Below, piece after piece: positions 58,881 to 64,000 of a stretch of DNA of 64,000 bases. Position numbers and translations under genes: made by a program. Positions within the stretch are counted from its first letter, which is position 1. The number at the start of each line of letters is the position of its first letter. The DNA is taken from assembly GCA_034336665.1 (NCBI GenBank), contig CM067568.1, positions 43,194,770-43,258,769 on the forward strand, written 5' to 3'. Under the pieces are notes generated by a model. The model saw only the letters and a list, made by a program, of their open reading frames with translations. It did no database searches and was not told the origin of the DNA. Source of the DNA: Luscinia megarhynchos (lineage: Eukaryota > Chordata > Aves > Passeriformes > Turdidae).

Positions 58881-61800
58881 GCATGCTGAAAATATCCAAG
58901 TGGGATTGAATAATGTGTTACCATACTAGCATATTTCTGACTAGAGAAATTACATATAATGAAGATTTTCAGATAAAGTATAAAAAGTCTGCTTTAAGAG
59001 GGGGTTTTGGTTGCCTTCTGTGCACTTGTCAAACATGAATATTTTCTACAAGTAATTAGATCCTGCAACTTTTGATAAATTTTAAAATGGTCCTCAAAAT
59101 ATTCACCATGAATCCTACTCTCCTGTTAGGTCATGGATTAAATAAACCTGGTGGGGTTTAGTAGAAGAAAGGTGAGGAAACCCAGCTTTCTATACCTGCA
59201 GTACATTCTCCAAACAGCAATGCTTTGGAAGATTAAGCAGAACTGTAATTTATGATGCACTAATCAGAGATGTAACAGGAAAAGAATACAGAAACAGCTT
59301 CCTGGTTTGAAAGTGTTCATCAGCCCCACCTGTTTCCCAAGCCATGTATTTGTTGTATAGCCCACACAGTTTCTATTAGAGCTAGGAGCATGTTAATTTT
59401 TTAATCCCTATCTGTCTGGGCTTTCTTTTTGAAAGTTACTGTTAAATACAGCTGTGTGAACTGTACTGCACAGAAATTAACCTTGGCAGATTCTAGCACA
59501 AAGTAGTTTAAGATATGCTCCTGAGTTTCATGTCATTTGTAGAAGTAGGTGAGCTCTAAATATAAAATATTGGGGAGGGATAATTTAGCCTCGCATAGTG
59601 CTGAAACATATGCTCATAGAAGTATTCCAGAGCAGTTTCTTCTTATTTCATATCTACTGTATCCATTTTTGAGCTCTTTGGCTCACCTTCCCTTTGAAAG
59701 GTGTCCTGCTGCCAGCATTCAGGCATGAACATCACCTGTCCCAAAGCAAGCTGGGCTCAGTTCTACCCTGCACCTCACTGGCAGCTTTGCCAGGAAGATG
59801 TTCAAATTAACTCCACTCTTTGTGCTTCTGGATGAAGAAAACCTACCCATTGTTTGGTTGAATGTGGCAGGGGTAGTAAGCAATAGATTTTACTCTAAAA
59901 AGTCAAGGTAGTCTTTAAACAGCACTTAAAAGAAAAAGATGTGCAAATTATTAAATCATACTTATAGCTTAATACTGTAGAAATAAATAGTAAACTGTTG
60001 AAAATGATACTTTAATATCCTGGCTCCCATGGTATCAATAATTAAAGTTTTTATTTCCACCATGAAAATAGCTGTCCAGTGAATTTAAATTACACAAATT
60101 CATGACCAAAAACATAGGTTTCAAGACAAAAGAGAGGATTTGCAACTAGTTGTGTCCACTTGAGTAAGAAATATGTATAGCACTAACAATGCTGAAAAAT
60201 ACCAAGAATATGGACCATACTGTAATAAAATTTGCTTCAGCCTGATCAGGATACCTAATGCAGGTTTCCAGCAAGTGCTGACAAGTAGTACTGTAATCTT
60301 CTCTGCTTTCCCTCTGGAAGCTTTCAATGTCACTCACGTGGCATTATCTACCAATGTGCCTTCAGCTCTGGCTGGAACATAAGGCCCAGGAGCAGCTTAG
60401 TTAGCAGTGCTACAAGTTCTTTCTGCATGAAATAAAAATGTTATTAAACTAATTTTTAGATCAAGACATTTTTTTTCTCTGTAAACTAGAAAAAGCCTAT
60501 TACTGTCGCCAGTATGTGTGCAACAACTTTGTACTAGGTAAAACACACAATAAAAATGTGCAGGATTCCAGTGCAGAGATGGTTTAAAATTTGGATGGTT
60601 ATTGCTGCTGGTCCAGTTCAGTGCCAGGGTGGAGTTTATACAGGGACTCTGTGTGAGGGCACATGAGTCCTGGTGTCTGTTTGGTCCTCATTAACACACT
60701 AATACATCATTACTGCATTGGCAAGCAGTGCAGGTACTGTAGAGCAGTGACACTGTGAACTTCTCTAGTGGTGTATGCATTAGTCCATTTTCACATGCCT
60801 ATTTCCATTTTGCCTCTGAAAAAGACAGTTTGCTCTGTGGTTCATTGACTCCTTGGCTGCAGTAAAGCTGCTAATGAGCTGAGTCAAAGCTCCCAGACAT
60901 CTTCACAAGTGTTAGCAAAAGCAGATGCTAAGTATTGGTGGCAGAGATAAAACAATTATACAAATGGGAGTGGTGTTTTGTCTTCTAGGGCATTCTCATC
61001 CTTTGACAATGTAGATTCAAGCATTCATTTACATAATGTACATATTACCTCTAAAACAGAACCAGAGCATTCTCAAAAGCAGAAGATGCAGTAAAGATTT
61101 TTAAAGAGGCATTATCATCTTGACAGTCCTTGTTTCTCTCTCCAATCTCTGAAAATGTAAGCTTTTCATTTCATGATCACGTTAGAAAACAGAAGCAAAC
61201 CAGACCTGAAATATTTTTATTGTTTCTGACATGGTTCATTTCAAGATGTCTATCTGAATTCCCAGTATGCTTCTTTGCCTGTTTTAGCATCTCCTGCTCT
61301 CTGTCCTGTGAACTGTGAATGCCATCTACCTGCATAAAATAGCATTGTCTCATTTTTTTAAAGTCTCTGTACCTTCATGATCTGTCTTCAAAACAACAGA
61401 GAAGAACTTGTTATTTATTCTGTAAATGAGTTATCATATCTGTGTTTAATCTGTTTTTAGTCTTGTACTTTACCATTCCTATTCTACCATGGTACTTTTC
61501 ACTACTTTCATTTAGCTCAAGTATCTAAAAACCTTTTCCTCTTTAAATATATATTTTATAGAACAGGGTTTTTTTCTGAGTTAATTATGGATGACATCTG
61601 GAATCACTGAGAAATCTTAGTTCCACAGTTTTTGTAATTTGCAGTTTCAGGGTTTTTGCTTATTTGCTCCAGGTCCTTTCTTCTATGTTTGTTTGTAATT
61701 ATTAAAGTTGTTTATCTTAGTTCCTATTCATTGAATACCACCTCCATCCGTATTTTGGTTACTTATTTCAGATGATGCTTCAACCATCCTGCTTACTGGA

Positions 61801-64000
61801 TAGAAATAGATGAAAGCATGCTCTTTGAAACAGCCACGTCATCTAACTTCAAAAAGAAGCACTCTACTCCATATATTATCCCTGTAATTGGCAGTAAATG
61901 AAACAGATACTGAAAATACTTAAATGTTATTGTTTTTCTGTCTACAACTCTATTTTTCTGGCTTTTGGCTTTGTGCATATCTGCATTCAAGCTGTGTGCC
62001 TTTTGAATTTTCCTCTGTTGTACTGATAAAGTGTGTTCATATGATGGTGATGTGTGTTCTATTGTATTGTAATCTAACACCATGTGATGACACTAACCAA
62101 CCAAAAGCAGAACTTTTGACCTGTAATTTCTATAGTCACCTTTTCTTGTCCTTCTGTTCCACTCTGTCCTTTCTTTTTTTAGCTGTAAGACAAAGTTTCA
62201 CACACATTCAAACTCTTTAAATGTTTCTTTAAGCTACATTTGTTCCATCCATTTATCACATGTGGCTCTAATTTCAGGGTGCTATGTCATGATTCAAGCC
62301 TCTTGTTTATTTTCCCTTCATTGTGTGTTTTATATTCCTGTCTTCTAAATTTCTTTTAGAAAATTTCCATACTTTTTTCTATTATAGTTATTTTTTTTTT
62401 TTTTTCACTTAATATTGTTTTTAATTTTTTTTACACCAGACAAATATTCAGGCTGGTTAACTTCATTATACTAGTTGAGTAATTCTGATTCAAACTGCAT
62501 CACCATCTTCTTTTTATTTGGAGACTGCATATGCCATTATAAAACTGGATTTTTTTCCCTAGGTTCATAGATTTACAAGACAGAGAAGCAAATTGCCTGT
62601 AGTTTCCTACAGCCATTGGGTTGGTATTGGAGAATTATCTAAAGAGCAAATAAGGTACATTAGGTTTTTCTGACATAAAAAGAAGCGGAGTAACTGTAAT
62701 TAAAAGACAAGAAATAAACTGTATTTCTGGCTTACTCCCAGTCAGGTGTAATTTAGTGTCTTCTCAAGAATAAGTGTGATTTCCAAAGTCCTGAGTTCCA
62801 TATCCTGAGTAAGGATAGATACCCTGCTGCCAGAAGACAGCACAGCTTGATTGATGGGAGGAGAGATCATCTTTTCTGTCAAGATTACACTTTACTAAGG
62901 ATTAGATCAGAAGACCTTGGTTTCTAGTCAGGCACATCCTCAACCCCAAATTTACTTTTGAACTTGAGAAGACACAGTACTGTGTAGTTTCCTGCCTTTG
63001 AAAAGGATATAGCACTGCTCTTCAGGAAAAATACATTTTAATGTCAGGCTCTGCTTCTGTTTGAAGGGCTGAGATACTACACAGACTGAACATCCTCAGT
63101 TTAGAAAGAAAACAAGAAAAAAAGAAATCAGTATTTGATCTCATTAACATTAACATAAAGGAGAGTTGGAACTGACTTTTTGAGTTATTTTCCACCTGCT
63201 TTTTAAAGTCACAGAGGTTATCTTAGTGTCTCCCAGACACTGAAAATCATTAGAAGTACAGGAGGTTTCTGTAGGGTAAAACAAATGGCATAATATCAGT
63301 TTACAATAATAATTATTTTTTAAAATGTAATAAAATTAAATAATTAATTTTTTAAAATGTGTTGGATACATTGCACTCTAAATTAACATTTAGGAAACCA
63401 AAGCACCACTGTGAAAAGAAAGATTATCAATAGAGGTAATGAAACATTAATTTTAGAGTATTATTTCAACACAGGAAAGGCATAGCATTCTAAATAGATG
63501 ACATAAAACAGACTTGTATGCTTTTCAGTTCTATACTCTTAATTTTCTGCTTCAGTCTCTGTAGTCTGACAGCTTCATGAGTCTCTGTACCAATTAAAAT
63601 TCCATAAATGATGTCATAAAAACCTCCAATTCTATTGTTTATATGAACTATAAGTTGATCCAGATTTTGTTTTGTTTTCATGCCAAAGACCACACAAAAG
63701 CTTTCCTTTCTTTTCATTAAGCTTCTGTTGATATAATTTCCCACAGAAGAATATCTTATCTTACCATGATAATAGTTGTTTTCTTCCTCTTGTGGGTAGG
63801 ATAATTAATCACAGCATCACACTTTGGATGTGCACAGTCCCTTTTTTTCAGTCGTTGTTACAACTACTTTTTAAAAGGGAGTATTTCAGCATTTCTTTAA
63901 CAATTCTAATTTGTATATCACAATAATCTCAGCTGAAAAATATGAATTTTCTACTTTACATTCTGTGTTTATGTAGGGAGCATAATGTAAAATTGTGATC
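58881..64000. other. AT-rich unique sequence, no gene recognised
   Basis: No exon, RNA or transposon was recognised. The open frames 61793-62083 (minus, 96 codons) and 61924-62220 (plus, 98 codons) overlap each other and show no domain. A 15-base T-run is at 62391-62405. The 14-base word ATTTTTTAAAATGT occurs twice (63315-63328 and 63347-63360). Confidence 0.65.

Noticed and set aside
1..64000. CRISPR arrays, operons, tRNA or rRNA genes
   Set aside because: No regularly spaced repeat-spacer pattern, no bacterial gene density and no cloverleaf or rRNA sequence was recognised; the window is vertebrate non-coding DNA.

Overview
The window looks like bird nuclear DNA, most likely from a passerine (songbird). 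It is AT-rich and CpG-poor. It carries 5'-truncated CR1 LINE tails and two LTRs whose sequence I recognise from memory as families abundant in songbird genomes. I recognise no protein-coding gene, exon, tRNA, rRNA or CRISPR array. The best reading is a gene desert or the interior of a very long intron. The longest open frames (up to 135 codons) resemble no protein I know, and several of them lack an ATG.

Layout. 1-11066: AT-rich unique sequence with one A-run, one T/G-rich low-complexity block and a short hairpin. 11067-18782: two CR1 fragments and an AT-rich island (about 14736-15056) that resembles a conserved non-coding enhancer. 18783-25740: an AAAT/GATA microsatellite and two small tandem duplications. 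25741-27573: an old roughly 1-kb minus-strand LTR containing a roughly 49-bp internal periodicity, then a roughly 298-bp (AGAGA)n array and a 24-base T-run. 27574-40265: unique sequence with a perfect 14-bp inverted repeat at 35387-35422, and an unusually stop-poor single reading frame at 37767-39128. 40266-40876: a complete solo LTR with an exact 5-bp target-site duplication. 41452-47105: two more CR1 fragments and a second stop-poor frame on the minus strand. 47106-64000: unique sequence with an AT-rich heptamer repeat, a possible third LTR-like insertion (54964-55480) and a short quasi-palindrome at 58857-58880.

No genes here work together. The functional content that can be argued from sequence alone is transposon history, structure-forming DNA and candidate regulatory islands. 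I did not find convincing evidence of a new biological system. The observations most worth testing are the stop-poor frame at 37767-39128, the possible insertion at 54964-55480, the 14-bp hairpin at 35387 and the enhancer-like island at 14736-15056.
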